This document shows positions 11,721 through 23,696 of a DNA stretch of 64,000 bases, piece after piece (positions within the stretch are counted from its first letter, which is position 1; each line of letters starts with the position of its first letter). The stretch comes from Apostichopus japonicus. Taxonomy: Eukaryota > Echinodermata > Holothuroidea > Aspidochirotida > Stichopodidae. Both the position numbers and the translations under genes were made by a program. Under the pieces are notes generated by a model that was not told where the DNA came from, did not search any database, and saw only the letters and a program-made list of their open reading frames with translations. Location: positions 4,487,501 to 4,551,500 of the forward strand of contig NC_092578.1 in assembly GCF_037975245.1 (NCBI RefSeq). Direction: 5' to 3'.

Positions 11721-14700
11721 AATAAATTTTGGGTAACTTACAGACACTCATAGTTTCAATTGTTATCCCCTCTCCCTTCACCTTCCCAATTTTCAAATTA
11801 CTTGTTGATTGCAAAACCAAATCATTTAGGAGTTACAGTATCTTAGTTACCAAACTGTAGATGCCAACAGTTACAAATTTATAACTTTGTTATCCACATT
11901 AGACAACACACGAACACATAATGAATATGATACAGTCCAACAAATCAGGACATTAAGTCCAATTTTGAACAAATATTTGCCTACCTGCTATGAATACCAA
12001 ATGTGTCACTACAAAAGTCATTGTTCTTTTTGCTTTGAACAAGTTTTCAACAACTATTTATCAAGTTAATAAAGGGCGCTTAAATACCAGCAGGCAGCAG
12101 CTTTGTATGCTACATATTGAAAAGTCTATGAACTCAGATCTGTGTTCTGAAACTTCCAGATCACTTTTTAATTTTGTTTTGAAAGATGCAAAGTGCAGCA
12201 GCAGTGCAATCCTTAATTAAACCGCCTTAACCTCAATGATTAGACGTTTCAAACAAGTTTGTTCACAATTTACTTATCAGAACTTAGTAGTAGATACTGT
12301 ATAGAGTTAATTAAGAATGGTCACGTTTTGCATCGTCAATTTTCTTGCGCTACCAGGCTTTTAATATCAGTTCATTCATATTAAATACTACTAACTTTCC
12401 CATATAAGGTAATTATCAACTTCTCTTGTTTTCTTTTCTTCATCTTCTTCTCCTTTTTTTTTATCACCTTTTTCTTTTGTTTTCTCTCTCTTTTTGTGCA
12501 TTTGATATCAAATTATCATCCATGTTCGACACTTCCCCCACCTTTTGACGGGAAGAGTCTGAGTCACTCTAGACAATAGAACAAAGTAAATAAGCAACTT
12601 TCTAAAGGAAATTTCCTACAGTAGCCTTGGCTCTTTTTATTTTATTTCATATACCGGTTTGGTGGCCTTGAACATGTACAGTAACACCTCTATTGAATGT
12701 GGACTATTATCTTCAATATATTTGCTGACAGTTGTAGTCACACACTAATTAGCCTGAATTTTTTACAAAAAAAATTCACTTCTTGTGGAAGGAGAGATAT
12801 ATTCTGGTATGTTATATAAGAGTAACTGAAAACATATTATAGACAAGAATCAATAGTACACAATACATGACCCACATTACATACAGTAGCACTGGAGCAG
12901 AGATGATGTGTACCATACACACACAGTACTTAACTGTGTGCGTATACTGATAGTTATAAATTATGCACTGTGGATATTGTTTGCTGTACAGGAGTTAGGT
13001 TGCAGTAAATATTGGAGGCCATTATTACATGGTAAACTTGAAGAGCACTATAAAGGCAACTTGAAGATCATTAATACTTCAATAATTCCTAGCAGTGTGC
13101 AATTATGTTTTACATGTTTCAAACGGTAAGGTCATATTTGTGACACAGATCAAGGAACTTTTTAAGATTTATTCTCAAAACTGCAGTACAGTTAACATTA
13201 CAGTAAAGTACAAAGTAACAGTAAAGAATGTAATAATGTGGAAGACTGCCAATAGAGTTTGACATTTCAGAAATTCAGACTGTTTGCCCGTTATTCATTT
13301 AACAACCTTTTTCAAACTTTCTTTTGACGTTGATCAAACAGCAAAGACGATATTCCAATTGATGTAAGCGAGTGACACTGGTTGATGAATGTGTAATGGG
13401 CAGTACTGCAATTTATTACTACTTTCCAGTTGGAAGAAAACTGTTTGCCCTTGCGAGAACCAAACTATCCTCATGGTTTGCAGACAAGAAACACAGTCAT
13501 CTCAGATCAAAGGAGAAGAATCGTTTACCAGAGTGACAAACCCTCCTAGCGATTACTTGCCAGATATTTAAAGCTGAATTGTAATGCAGTTTTAGGTGTT
13601 GATTTTGGGTAATTCTAACTGAATTGGGCAAAAAATGTTCATAACAATGGAGTTGATAAGCATATTAGTAGTCGATTTGCTACACATCATCAAAGCAATC
13701 AACTTTCAACAAAACATTGTATAAAGGTAACTTAAGATTTTCACATTTGACCGTTGTTAAAATTTGAAAAGCTTACTTAAGACAGAAAGGACCATAGATG
13801 AGAAAGCCACATGCCAAAGTATGGCAATTTACCAATTCTTGTATATAAAGTTAAGAATATTTATAGGTTTGATTTCCACAAAAACTGTAAGACGTTTTGC
13901 CCATCATACAGTCAATTATTACATAATGCAAACACAAGCATCCTGCAAGATATGATTTTTAACTGATAGCTTTCTACATTTTCACATTGAGGCCTCTGCT
14001 CCCCTCACATGACCTTTGGCCCAGGCAAACACAAGGAACTTGTACTCATTATAGGCAATTAGAGGTTGCAATTAGAATTTTTCTAGCCCAATATCTTTGA
14101 TATCTGAGCAATTACACAAGATGAGATCATTAGAATTTCCATATATTTATTTACCAGCCAATCTCATTGGAAAGAGACAATATGATATTCTATGGACAAT
14201 TAGTTGTTACTCCCTCCCCACCCCCCACCCCCTCCTTTTAACAAAACTGTTTACACATATTTACATGTATATAAGTACACCAAATGTATTTGTTGTTTTA
14301 ACTAGCATTTAAAGTTAATAGATTGTAAACCACTATAACTGATCAATTCTGAACTACTGTACTTGTAGACTGACAGACTTATCATTGGTCAATGAGATGT
14401 TACAGACATTTGTAACAGTTTCACATATAAAGAAAAAATGAACACAGAGATGGATTTCTGTCTTTCCTCTTTTTGTCAATAAGTCAGTTACTTATAATCA
14501 TGAATACTCTTATGCCTAGTACTACTTCTAGGCCTACCTAATGTTAGGCCCAAGAATACTTAAGTCATCATAGTTGCAGCCTTGCGAAAATAAGCATACA
14601 TTAGGCTGTGAATAGGCATAAACCATTTCAGTCTTTCAGCTGTAGCCTATTCTGGAAATTGTGAGGCAATCATCAATAATATGTTGGGTTAGACTTAGGC

Positions 14701-15134
14701 TAGACAAATGATCAAACCAGGGAGCTGCTACTTAGAGTAGCAGCTACCTGATCAAACTAAAGTCCAAAGACAGACTGCTGCACATTTCTCGTTCTAACTT
14801 GGTTTGCTACATGTGTTGCATTTAAAAGCAAACTACAGGTATACATTACAGTCACACCTCTCACGAATAACTTAGCCGAGGCTCTTCGTCATTAACTCTA
14901 ATCAAATCAAATGAACTGGAAGACCTTATCCAGTTGTCTGGTTGTGAGAGATATGAACAAACAGCACAAAGGTGGACCTTTACTGTAGGCTGTACGAAGC
15001 CACTGATGAAGGCTAAGACTAACACTAACAGTAACACTACAGACCAAATGCTTCACGTACAAACGAACACAGTAATATTCGGAAAAGGAGACTGTGTATA
15101 CTAAAAGTCAGATCTAGCTAAAAATGACACTTAC
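11721..15134. other. Non-coding stretch with AGGCCTA-rich patch
   Basis: No exon recognised. A patch at about 14,510-14,720 is rich in TAGGCCTA-type words, seen again near 19,740-19,870; such words are frequent in echinoderm and other marine invertebrate non-coding DNA. At 15,134 the minus strand has a strong donor-like sequence CCG|GTAAGTGTC, a possible end of an untranslated first exon of a minus-strand gene. Confidence 0.4.
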
Positions 15135-15975
15135 CGGTCAAATATGAATATTTTTCTTTACTATAAATCCATTATTCCACCGAGAATACTCCAAGAAATG
15201 TTTACGGTTCACTATATGGATGCTGTCTGCCGGAGCTCGGAGATAATATGCGGTATGTATATACGTACGTACGTAAGGCTTATTACTTATTTGCATGTAA
15301 CCGTAACGGCCGTCTGCTCGGTACAGGTGACTATTAGTGGTGATCGATCCCGATGTATCTTGTACTTTTAGGTGGCGCTGTGTGGATACACGGCTCTGAC
15401 ACATCCATTGGTAATTTTCGGTTAAACCCCATTGATGATCTGGCATCAATTTATTCTTCATACAAAGGTCTTTTATAATCTTTGCTTATCGAAAATGCTT
15501 ATCCGGAACCCTTCCCTAAACACTTATAGGATTTGTTTTATTCCAATTGGGAGATAACTCGCTTAATGTTCATTCCTATGCGACTGTTGACAGACTTTTT
15601 ACGCATGTTTTCATCTGTATTTCCATTATCGTTTTCCATACATATTAAGCAGGTTACTTCCAAAGCATTTGTTTCTCAGTCATTTGGGTAACAGTTTTCT
15701 TTTTATTCGAGGCCACAGGGGCAGTGATGAAGCTTAGCCTGGAGAGTAGGGGTAAAAATGTCGTGGGAGTGAGATATGTGATATGGGAGATCACAAGTAC
15801 CTAAACACTTTCCGATAAAAAGAATCCTCCGTGCGTACCAGTATTCAAATGTTTTTTTAACAGAGAACAAGTTTAGTTGATTTTTGTCTTAAGTATTCAA
15901 AACAGACCACTTTCTCATTTCCAATAAAACGACAAATATTAACAAATGGGTCGACTTGAAATTTTGATTAAAATA
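15135..15975. other. Possible upstream region of a minus-strand gene
   Basis: Holds no confident gene. Open frames exist on both strands at about 15,140-15,460 but neither resembles a family. An ACGTACGTACGTA tract lies near 15,265. The donor-like site at 15,134 (minus strand) would make 15,135 onward a candidate untranslated first exon, conceivably of the TMEM198-like gene 10.5 kb away; this is inference from one splice word. Confidence 0.25.
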
Positions 15976-16193
15976 TGAGGGGAATGTCCTTTTTGGTTCC
16001 TTGCTTTAGCAAAAGGAACCTATGCAGTCAGGTTGGCGTGTGTGTGTATGTGTGTGTGTGTATGTGTGTGTGTGTCTGTGACACTTGCTTGGGTACGCTC
16101 TATCTCAATAAGGGAATGTTGGATTGAGGCCAAACTTGGACTATAGATCCGCCATATGGAGAAGGTGTGCCCTATTGTTTCTGGTGCCCTCAA

Positions 16194-17846
16194 AGGTCAC
16201 CAAAGGTCAGTTATGGTCCAAAAACCGAAAATATTAAAACTGCAATAACTCCCAGTGCCAATGTGTGACAAGATTGATATTTTGGGACAAGTTGTGAACT
16301 GGTTAGGGGAGTATTTTCAAACTTAACGGTCATGTGATCCGAGGTCACCAAAGGTCAATTAATGATAAAAAACTAGTATTTTTGCGATAACTTGAGAACA
16401 AAATGTCCGTTAGGGTTGGGAGTTGCTTCAATGTTATCCAATTGTCAACCCGCATCTGGGTGACCCTTGACCTCAATTTGACCTCTGGTGACCTTTACGT
16501 GTTTTTGTGGATTTTTACAGTTTTGATGCTATTTTCAGATGTCAAAGATACCTTCTGATCATAAATGTCAATAGGTTGACCCCGTGTGACCTTTATGTGC
16601 GAAGTTATATGGGGTTAAAGTTTTTCGGTCGGAGTTAGGATGGTTGTACAGACTTGTCGTTTTGTTTTTTGGAATCAGGAGATTGAACTACATCTGAAAC
16701 CAAGGTCAAAAGGTCAAAGGTCACATTAGAAAAAATGTGCTTATTTTGGGAGGAAACGAGCAAAAAAGGAAATGTTTGGTTTTGATGCTAGATTTGGATA
16801 TCAAAGGTACCTTCCGATCAAAAATGTCAATTGGTTGACACCCGTGTGACCTTCGTGTGCGAAGTTATACAAGGTCAAAGTTAATTTTCAGACATTTAAT
16901 GCAACAACTCCCAGTTCCAAGGTGTGACATGGTTGATATTTTTGGACAAGTTGCAAATGGTATAGGTAAATATTTTCAAACTTAACGGTCATGTGATCCG
17001 AGGTCACCAAAGGTCAATTAATGTTAAAAAACTAGTATGTGGGGGCAGAAAATGGGCAAAGAAAAAATGTTTGAATTTGTATAGTTTGATGCTCTAATTT
17101 AGGTCTCATCAATCAAAAATGTCAATAAGTTGACCCAAGGTGACCTTTGTATGTTAAGTTATATGAGGTCAAAGTTAATTTTCAGACATTTAGAGTAATA
17201 ACTCCCAGTGCCAAGGTGTTAAACAGTTGATATTTTGAGACAAGTTGCAAATGGTATAGGGGAATATTTTCAAACTTAAGGGTCATGTGATCCGAGGTCA
17301 CCAAAGGTCAATTAATGATAAAAAAATAGTATTTTTGCGATAACTTGAGAACAAATTGTCCGTTAGGGTTGGGAGTTGCTTCAATGTAATCCAATTGGCG
17401 ACCCGCATCTGGGTGACCCTTGACCTCAATTTGACCTCTGGTGATCTTTTCGTGTTTTGTGGATTTTTACAGTTTCGATGCTATTTTCAGATGTTAAAGG
17501 TACCTTCTGATCATAAATGTTAATGGGTTGACCCCCATCTGACCTTTGTGTGCGAAGTTATATGAGGTCAAAGTTAATTTTCAGACATTTAGTGTAATAA
17601 CTCCCAGTGCCGAGGTGTTACACAGTTGATATTTTGAGACAAGTTGCAAATGGTATAGGGGAATATTTTCAAACTGAAGGGTCATGTGATCCGAGGTCAC
17701 CAAAGGTCAATTAATGATAAAAAAATAGTATTTTTGCGATAACTTGAGAACAAATTGTCCGTTAGGGTTGGGAGTTGCTTCAATGTAATCCAATTGTCGA
17801 CCCGCATCTGGGTGACCCTTGACCTCAATTTGACCTCTGGTGATCT
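16194..17846. repeat. Arrays of AGGTCA/TGACCT half-sites within the repeat units
   Basis: AGGTCA-CCAA-AGGTCA (a direct repeat with 4-base spacing) occurs at 16,194, 16,342, 17,001, 17,295 and 17,694. A second cluster at 16,461-16,494 reads TGACCC, T, TGACCT, CAATT, TGACCT, CTGG, TGACCT, i.e. spacings of 1, 5 and 4; copies with TGATCT as the last site are at 17,414-17,447 and 17,813-17,846. Near 16,702 three AGGTCA words follow each other with 2- and 1-base spacers. AGGTCA direct repeats are the known binding pattern of nuclear-receptor dimers; any function here is inference. Confidence 0.75.
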
Positions 17847-18472
17847 TTTCGTGTTTTGTGGATTTTTACAGTTTCGATGCTATTTTCAGATGTTAAAGGT
17901 ACCTTCTGATCATAAATGTCAATGGGTTGACCCCCATGTGACCTTCATGTGCGAAGTTATATGAGGTCAAAGTTAATTTTCACACATTTAATGCAATAAC
18001 TCCCAGTGCCAAGGTGTGACAAGGTTGATTTTTTTGGACAAGTTGCAAATGGTATAGGGGAATATTTTCAAACTTAACGGTCATGTGGTACAACGTCACC
18101 AAAGGTCAGCTAATGTTAAAAAAGTAGTATTTTGGGGGGAGAAAATGGGCAAAGAAAAAATGTTTGAATTTTTACAGTCATTCTCTATTTAGGTCTCACC
18201 GATCAAAAATGTCAATTGGTTGACCTTCGGGTGACCTTTGTGTGTGAAGTTATGTATACAAGTTCAAAGTTAATTTTTTTTAATATAATGCAAATTAAAT
18301 CTCAATGCCAAGGTGTGACATGGTTGATATTTTGGGACAAGTTGTGAACGGAGTGGTGGAACATTTTGAAACTTAAAGGTCATGTCATCTGAGGTCACCA
18401 ATGTTATCATATCTGTTGACACGCTTGTAGGTCTCTTATATTTCTTACATTTTCGACGCCATATTTAGATCT

Positions 18473-18728
18473 CAAAAGTGCCTTTTGATCCAAAATCCGA
18501 TCACATTTTGTGATCACAAAAGTGTTGGCTATAGTGTTGGTTACTTTATGGGAACATGTAGGACCACAATTACTTGGACTATTTGAGCCCAATCTTGCTT
18601 CAAAAGTGCCTTTTGATCCAAAATCCGATCACATTTTGTGATCACAAAAGTGTTGGCTATAGTGTTGGTTACTTTATGGGAACATGTAGGACCACAATTA
18701 CTTGGACTATTTGAGCCCAATCTTGCTT
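18473..18728. repeat. Perfect 128-bp direct duplication
   Basis: 18,473-18,600 and 18,601-18,728 are identical, head to tail with no spacer. Each copy contains the palindrome-like GATCACATTTTGTGATCAC. Perfect identity points to a very recent duplication or to an assembly artefact. Confidence 0.92.
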
Positions 18729-18790
18729 GATAATATTATGTGTATTGTCATATACCCCAAGCAAGGAACCACAGTGCCCTTAGGCTCTTG

Positions 18791-20814
18791 TTTCTATTAC
18801 CTCCACCAAAAGAAGATTAAGAACAAAAGAAAAACACGTTTAAAGAAGAAAAAACAAAACGTGTCTCTAGGAAATTTAGAAGGGCCAAAACGGGTATTAA
18901 GTGCACAACACGGGGAATTATAGTGGGCAAGGGTACACGTACGTCCTACCTAATGCCACCACCACCCCCCTCCTTAATTGGTGCCACCACTGGCAGTCGG
19001 GAAATATTTAGACCGAGGCAGGCCCCGGACGCCATTCCAGATAGTTTCAAGCCCCAATACTAAATCAGTCAGGGGGATTTCGCATTACCTCCCCCCACCA
19101 CCCCCCCCCCCTCCGCATTTTGGCATTCACCCACTTTTTTATCATTTGTGCTCGTATTTGAGATTCCCAAAGGTCAATGACCTATGTGGACGCCGCTACA
19201 CGGACGATAAGTCCGACGTAGACCCAATTTGCGAAAGATCTTTCTTCTATTTTACATCATTGTGGCCTGGATATTACAGTTTAAACGCGCGGAAACATGA
19301 TCAAAGTACTTTCTCCATCTCATAACTATCCAAGTTATCTTAGTTTGTAATTCTTTAACTCAGACGGATACTATCTGGATTTTTCTTTGGGATTTTGTTA
19401 CTTTTGACCGTTGAACCTAGTATCCTTCCCATCATGCAACAGTCAATCATGCTGGTCGCGGGAAAAATGATTACGAAAACAGTTCAAGCAGGTTTCTACA
19501 TGTTTTTTTACGTACTGTACTGTACTTATTATCGATACGAGATACGGCCTTCATTAACTAGTATAAAGCACTGTTCAGGTAAACAGCTGACATTTTACGC
19601 ATATGATATGCAAAGACCTGAAATTTGATTCTGTTGCTGATCATTATGGATGACTGTTCGAATTCCATTCACAGAAGCAATTGCATCGTTTTAGGCTAGT
19701 TGGTAAGACTAAAGATAAAATTTTTAACGAAATGACTCGTTTCATTTATCCTAACTTAGGCCGGGTAGCCTAATGTTAGGGGCCTAGTCTAGGCCTAACC
19801 TACACCATGCTTTGGTTGTGATTTAATTTGTTAGGCCTAGGCTACACCCTGGCAAGGCCTCACATGCTTCTTAGGCATTCAATCTTGATGGTCTAAACGA
19901 TCTCTTTTTTTGTGTAACCATTAGGCATGACATGCCATTAGGTCTGCCCATTTAGTTCCCCCCCAAAAGAAACAATGACACATCCCCCCCAAAAAACAAA
20001 AAAAAAAACTGACACAATAACTAGGATGAGTAGGGAAAGGCTCAATAATTAAATTTAAAATAGGCCTAAAACAATAAAGAACCAACATACAATAAGATTG
20101 TAGTTGGCCTAAGCCTAGGGAGGAAAGTGGAATCCGTCCCCATTGTCTTACGGCTGCCCCTCACACACCCAACGACTGATATAAGTGCACACAACGACTA
20201 CGGAACTGTTAACGACCGCTGCTGGTTAGGTCACATCTAAAGTTACTTTCCTGTGAAGGGTCAGCAAGGTGGCTTCAATATGACACACTTAAGAATTTGA
20301 ATCGGCAAAGTTTACTCATTAATGAAGGAAATGACTTTTCTTTCTACAAATCTAACCTTTATTTAGTTAACAACATGCACATAGATCTACATTTTCCATA
20401 ATTTGACAAAATATTGAAACAGCAATTTCCGTGTCAGTGTCTTCATGAAAACATGGCACCATACAGAGCTCTGTTATGACAGTAGAAGAGCAGAATGCGA
20501 GCGGAAATCACTTGCATGATCTTAAAGAAATGATAGTACTGTATTATCCTTTGATTTTATGCAAATCTAATAAGCATGCATTACTTTGATTCAGAGTTTT
20601 ATAAACAGTACTGATTCATGCTGCACCTATTTAACAAAACCCTCAGCTAGAATGCTGGGAAGTCCCATTAATGAAAATGAAACTTTTCATTGAAAATTTG
20701 AGAGAAACCCTGAATCTTGCTCTAAGTTGACATGTGAGATTGAGGGCTTCCCTTCGGCGCACCCTTGTTTTTATCCTCCATCTTCATCATTACATTTTTT
20801 TTTCCCCCTTTTAG
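18791..20814. promoter_or_regulatory. Upstream region of the BRCA1-like gene, possible promoter and untranslated exon 1
   Basis: BRCA1 genes have a non-coding first exon, and the coding exon here begins after an acceptor at 20,815, so exon 1 should lie in this stretch. A candidate exon 1 end is the donor G|GTAAGACT at 19,702/19,703. Upstream at 19,458-19,465 is GCGGGAAA, a perfect E2F-type site; human BRCA1 is E2F-regulated (known). CpG-bearing sequence is denser at about 19,180-19,290 than in surrounding DNA. The stretch also holds C runs near 19,090-19,112 and an AGGCCTA-rich patch at 19,740-19,870. None of this fixes the start site. Confidence 0.3.
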
Positions 20815-20845
20815 TTTTAGACTGATTGTCTCTTGAATATTAACA

Positions 20846-20916
20846 ATGGCTGACATTTTGCCGAGAGTCCACAATACTTTGTCACAGATGCAGAAGAACT
20901 TGGAATGTTCAATATG
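20846..20916 (+). CDS. BRCA1: BRCA1-like, first coding exon (start and RING helix)
   Basis: Encodes residues 1-24 (the last split): MADILPRVHNTLSQMQKN then LECSI and the first two bases of a Cys codon. Human BRCA1 starts [20 protein letters not shown] then ILECPIC, so Met-Gln-Lys, Leu-Glu-Cys and Ile align directly. The ATG sits in AACAATGGC, a good initiation context. An acceptor with a long T/C tract (TTTTCCCCCTTTTAG) ends at 20,814, leaving 31 untranslated bases in this exon; a second AG at 20,819-20,820 would leave 25. The donor reads TG|GTCAGT. Human coding exon 2 ends at the same split Cys codon. Cys21 and Cys24 are the first zinc-ligand pair and the helix before them should pair with BARD1. 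Confidence 0.93.
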
Positions 20917-21658
20917 GTCAGTATTCAAAGTAATTCTTTTATAAATTTTGTGGGGTGCTTTATGCTTTACAGGATGGAGACCCTAAAAGAGGTCAAAAGT
21001 ATATGTAAAAATACTGTATACAGGCTGTCAAGGAATGTTGTTGTTAATTGGTTCTTCAGGTAACAGTCTGATGGACAAAATGAATTTGTTGCTTATTCAA
21101 ATAAAATTTCTGATTAATTAAAAGAAGCCTGGGATTATTGAAGGGTTTTAAATAGGGAATTATTATATATGTTTAGCTGACAGTATTTGAGCCCTATTTG
21201 TTGAAATTTTGCCAAACCATTGTTCATAAGATTGTTATTGACCAAGTTAAGGCACTTCCTAGATTTTTTTATTAAATGAATCAAATTTTGTGAGTAGTAA
21301 ATATAAGTGATTCTGATTGATTTTGCAAATGTGTTTGCGAAAAGGGAATTTGTTCTCTTATTTGTATTTATCACAAAGAGAAACATGGAAACTTGCAACA
21401 TTTAGGACTCTCTCTTTGTTATTGTACATGGTAATTGACTACAGTACAGTCATACAGTGATTGCATAAATCTAGACCAAATGTTCCCAGATGCAAACAGG
21501 CTACACCATGCCCGTCAAAAGATTCCTGTTTCTTGCTCTGATCAAATCAGTCTGGCACTGATTGTATCAGCCTTAGCTTTTCCTTATAATCTTGCTATCA
21601 TTTGATGTTCTGATGTTGTTGACATTAAGTTTCAGTTTTCTACTTGTGTCTTCTTCAG
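20917..21658 (+). other. BRCA1-like intron 2
   Basis: 742 bases between donor GTCAGT and acceptor TTCTTCAG. AT-rich; an 88-codon minus-strand open frame inside has no recognisable family. Nothing else seen. Confidence 0.85.
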
Positions 21659-21712
21659 CCTCGAACTTCTCCAAGATCCTGTCCTGACAAAGTGCGAGCA
21701 TCATTTTTGCAA
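21659..21712 (+). CDS. BRCA1: BRCA1-like, RING core exon
   Basis: A 54-bp exon, the same size as human exon 3. It completes Cys24 and encodes LELLQDPVLTKCEHHFC (residues 25-41), then two bases of codon 42. Human has LELIKEPVSTKCDHIFC, so the match is nearly residue for residue. It supplies the zinc ligands Cys36, His38 and Cys41. Ile23 just before it corresponds to human Ile26, the E2-contact residue. Acceptor TTCTTCAG and donor AA|GTAAGT are both strong. Confidence 0.96.
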
Positions 21713-22434
21713 GTAAGTTCCTTCATCCAGAAAAATTGTTAGAGCCTTGCAGGGTTGGAAATGATATAAGTAACCAACCATTGGAGGAAAGTCTTATTAC
21801 ATGAGTGATCTGTCAAGGATTATTAATTGTTTACCTTATTGTTTTTTATGGCAATTTTCAGGTTGACAAATTTGGCTTAACAAAACGTACTTTGAAATAC
21901 TAAGGTTCTGTGTATTTAAACAGCTTGGCATCTTTGCACTTGTGCTGTAGCTTCTTGTACAATGTTTCATTGCATTTTACTAACAAAACCAGATAGGTTA
22001 TTGTCTACCTGTACGTTTATCTAATTCAGTGTCATGTGATTCCAAATACTCACCATTTGTGACATTGCTTGTCTTTTCTGAAAGGAAGCTCTGAAACACT
22101 TGTTCAGGAACTCGCACAGATGCATTAAAAAAATGTTATTCAAGTGTGCATATAGTTGACCTACCTACACTGGAGTTCCTTTGAAGGCTTCTGGGCATAA
22201 ACATTAGTTATGCAACACTATAATGTCAGTTGGACAACACAAGTTTTTTTAGCAATACAATGGATTAAGTTTCTTTAGATCGCCAGAAAATTCTTCAATA
22301 GCCGCTGCCAACACTCAATATTGAAAATTACATATTCATCTCAGCATCATTCATGAAAGGATGCATCATGCTCCTTTAGTTAGATCTTCTAACATATGTG
22401 GTTTCTCTATAATCGCCTCTCTTTTCTCTTCCAG
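21713..22434 (+). other. BRCA1-like intron 3
   Basis: 722 bases, donor GTAAGT, acceptor CTCTTCCAG. Nothing recognised inside. Confidence 0.85.
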
Positions 22435-22515
22435 TTTTTGTGTGCTGGCTCTGCTACAGAGCAAGAAGAAAGGTTCTGCTCCGTGTCCATTGTGCAAAGA
22501 ACCAGTCACAAAGAG
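22435..22515 (+). CDS. BRCA1: BRCA1-like, RING C-terminal exon
   Basis: An 81-bp exon (human exon 5 is 78 bp as remembered). It encodes residues 42-69: NFCVLALLQSKKKG, then SAPCPLCKEPVTKR. Cys44, Cys59 and Cys62 complete the C3HC4 set, so all eight zinc ligands are present. Spacing from Cys44 to Cys59 is one residue longer than in human, accounting for the extra codon. Lys63 and Arg69 align with human Lys65 and Arg71. The final Arg codon is split over a donor AG|GTAAGA. Confidence 0.95.
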
Positions 22516-22538
22516 GTAAGATTAGTGTAGGGGATGTA

Positions 22539-22987
22539 GGCCTGAGTCAGGTAGCAAAAAACCGGTCGGGTAACAGGTACCCAAAACTCCGGACCGAATA
22601 TTAAAAAATAATCTTGCAATTAGCGATCGTCAATTGTTTGGAAGGTATGTGCTATGTTTTGAAGAGGGAATTTTAAGTACACTGTTGCAGTTTTCACTGA
22701 TATAATACTTTTGTTTTTTGTGGTGAGCAATTTTATCCACACTTGAAAAGAATCATTAAGAATGGCTAAAACTTCAAATAGTAAGTAACCCAACCATCTA
22801 CACTACCAGAAAGTTATTTCATGAAATTTATGTTCCGTATTCGCGTGTCTTGATTAATCAAAACATGCATACCTACAGAATTATTGAAAGCACTCGCATA
22901 GCAGTTACATGTTTTTCCCACCCAGAAAATAGGTACCCATTTTCAATTTGAATGTTTGGTCGGGTAACCGGGTACCCGACTCAGGCC
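22539..22987. mobile_element. MITE with TA target-site duplication (Tc1/mariner-type)
   Basis: Terminal inverted repeats GGCCTGAGTC at the left and GACTCAGGCC at the right, each flanked by TA. The similarity runs further inward with mismatches: GGTA-type and GGTCGGGTAAC words occur near both ends. TA duplication and short inverted ends are typical of Tc1/mariner-type elements. The interior has no coding capacity. Confidence 0.8.
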
Positions 22988-23696
22988 TAAGGGAATCCCA
23001 AGGGTGAGAAAGCCAAAAGAAGCTCACTTGAAACCCTATCTATATCGTGGTCATGGATGAACACCGGCTTATATTGAGCCTGCTCTTTTCGACGAGTGTT
23101 CTGGAAATAATGTTGCACCCATCCCTGCCAGCGGAAATTTTTAATTTTGGCTGATGAGGGAGGAACATATTCTCAGCATCAAAATCCTACCTACCACATT
23201 CGTGATGACAGCAATTGAAGTTGACAAGTTTTGCTTACTGGCAGCAAAGTGTTTTGTTTCTCTTGATATTTGCTCTTTACTATTTTGACCTTGTATTAGA
23301 TAGGTTTCCAACTGTGCATTTAAGGGGATGTTAGGTTAAACAATATATCAATGACCGTATTGTTTTGATATTGAGACAAATCCCAATGTCGAGGTATTAA
23401 ATAGGATGTAAATATAAAAGAAAAAAAAGGAATTTGACAGTTTGCTTCCATGTCATCACACGTGTTTGCTTCAAGTTCATTTATGGTACAATCTGTGACA
23501 ATTGCAAGTATCAATATCTTGATAATGCTATGAAGGAACTGCTTTCAAATTTCATACCTAGTATATTCCTCTTTCATCAACCAGAAGTAAAATTTCCTCT
23601 GGATTATCCTTTTAAGAATGCTGCAACACTGAACACCCTGAGTATTTAAGACCCATCTCATCCAGCTCATGGCGTAGGGTAACATCAATGCCACGT

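Larger units (their letters stand above)
15976..18790. mobile_element. Composite repeat block, probable non-autonomous element with internal tandem units
   Basis: The left end carries GGTTCCTTGCTT (from about 15,993), which then folds back on AAAGGAACC to make a hairpin. The right end carries the inverted copy AAGCAAGGAACC at 18,761-18,772. Between them lie a TG microsatellite (about 16,037-16,079) and repeating units aligned on GGTCATGTGATCCGAGGTCA. That word or its variants starts at 16,328, 16,987, 17,281, 17,680, 18,079 and 18,378, with spacings of 659, 294, 399, 399 and 299 bases. The two 399-bp units are nearly identical. No transposase was found, and open frames inside are repeat translations. 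Family unknown to me; ends are inferred from the inverted word. Confidence 0.65.

Noticed and set aside
15138-15461. Overlapping open frames on both strands
   Set aside because: Both are open for the same stretch with no family match; at most an untranslated exon.
17755-17964. 69-codon open frame in the repeat block
   Set aside because: It is a translation of the 399-bp repeat unit, repeated with frame breaks in sister copies.
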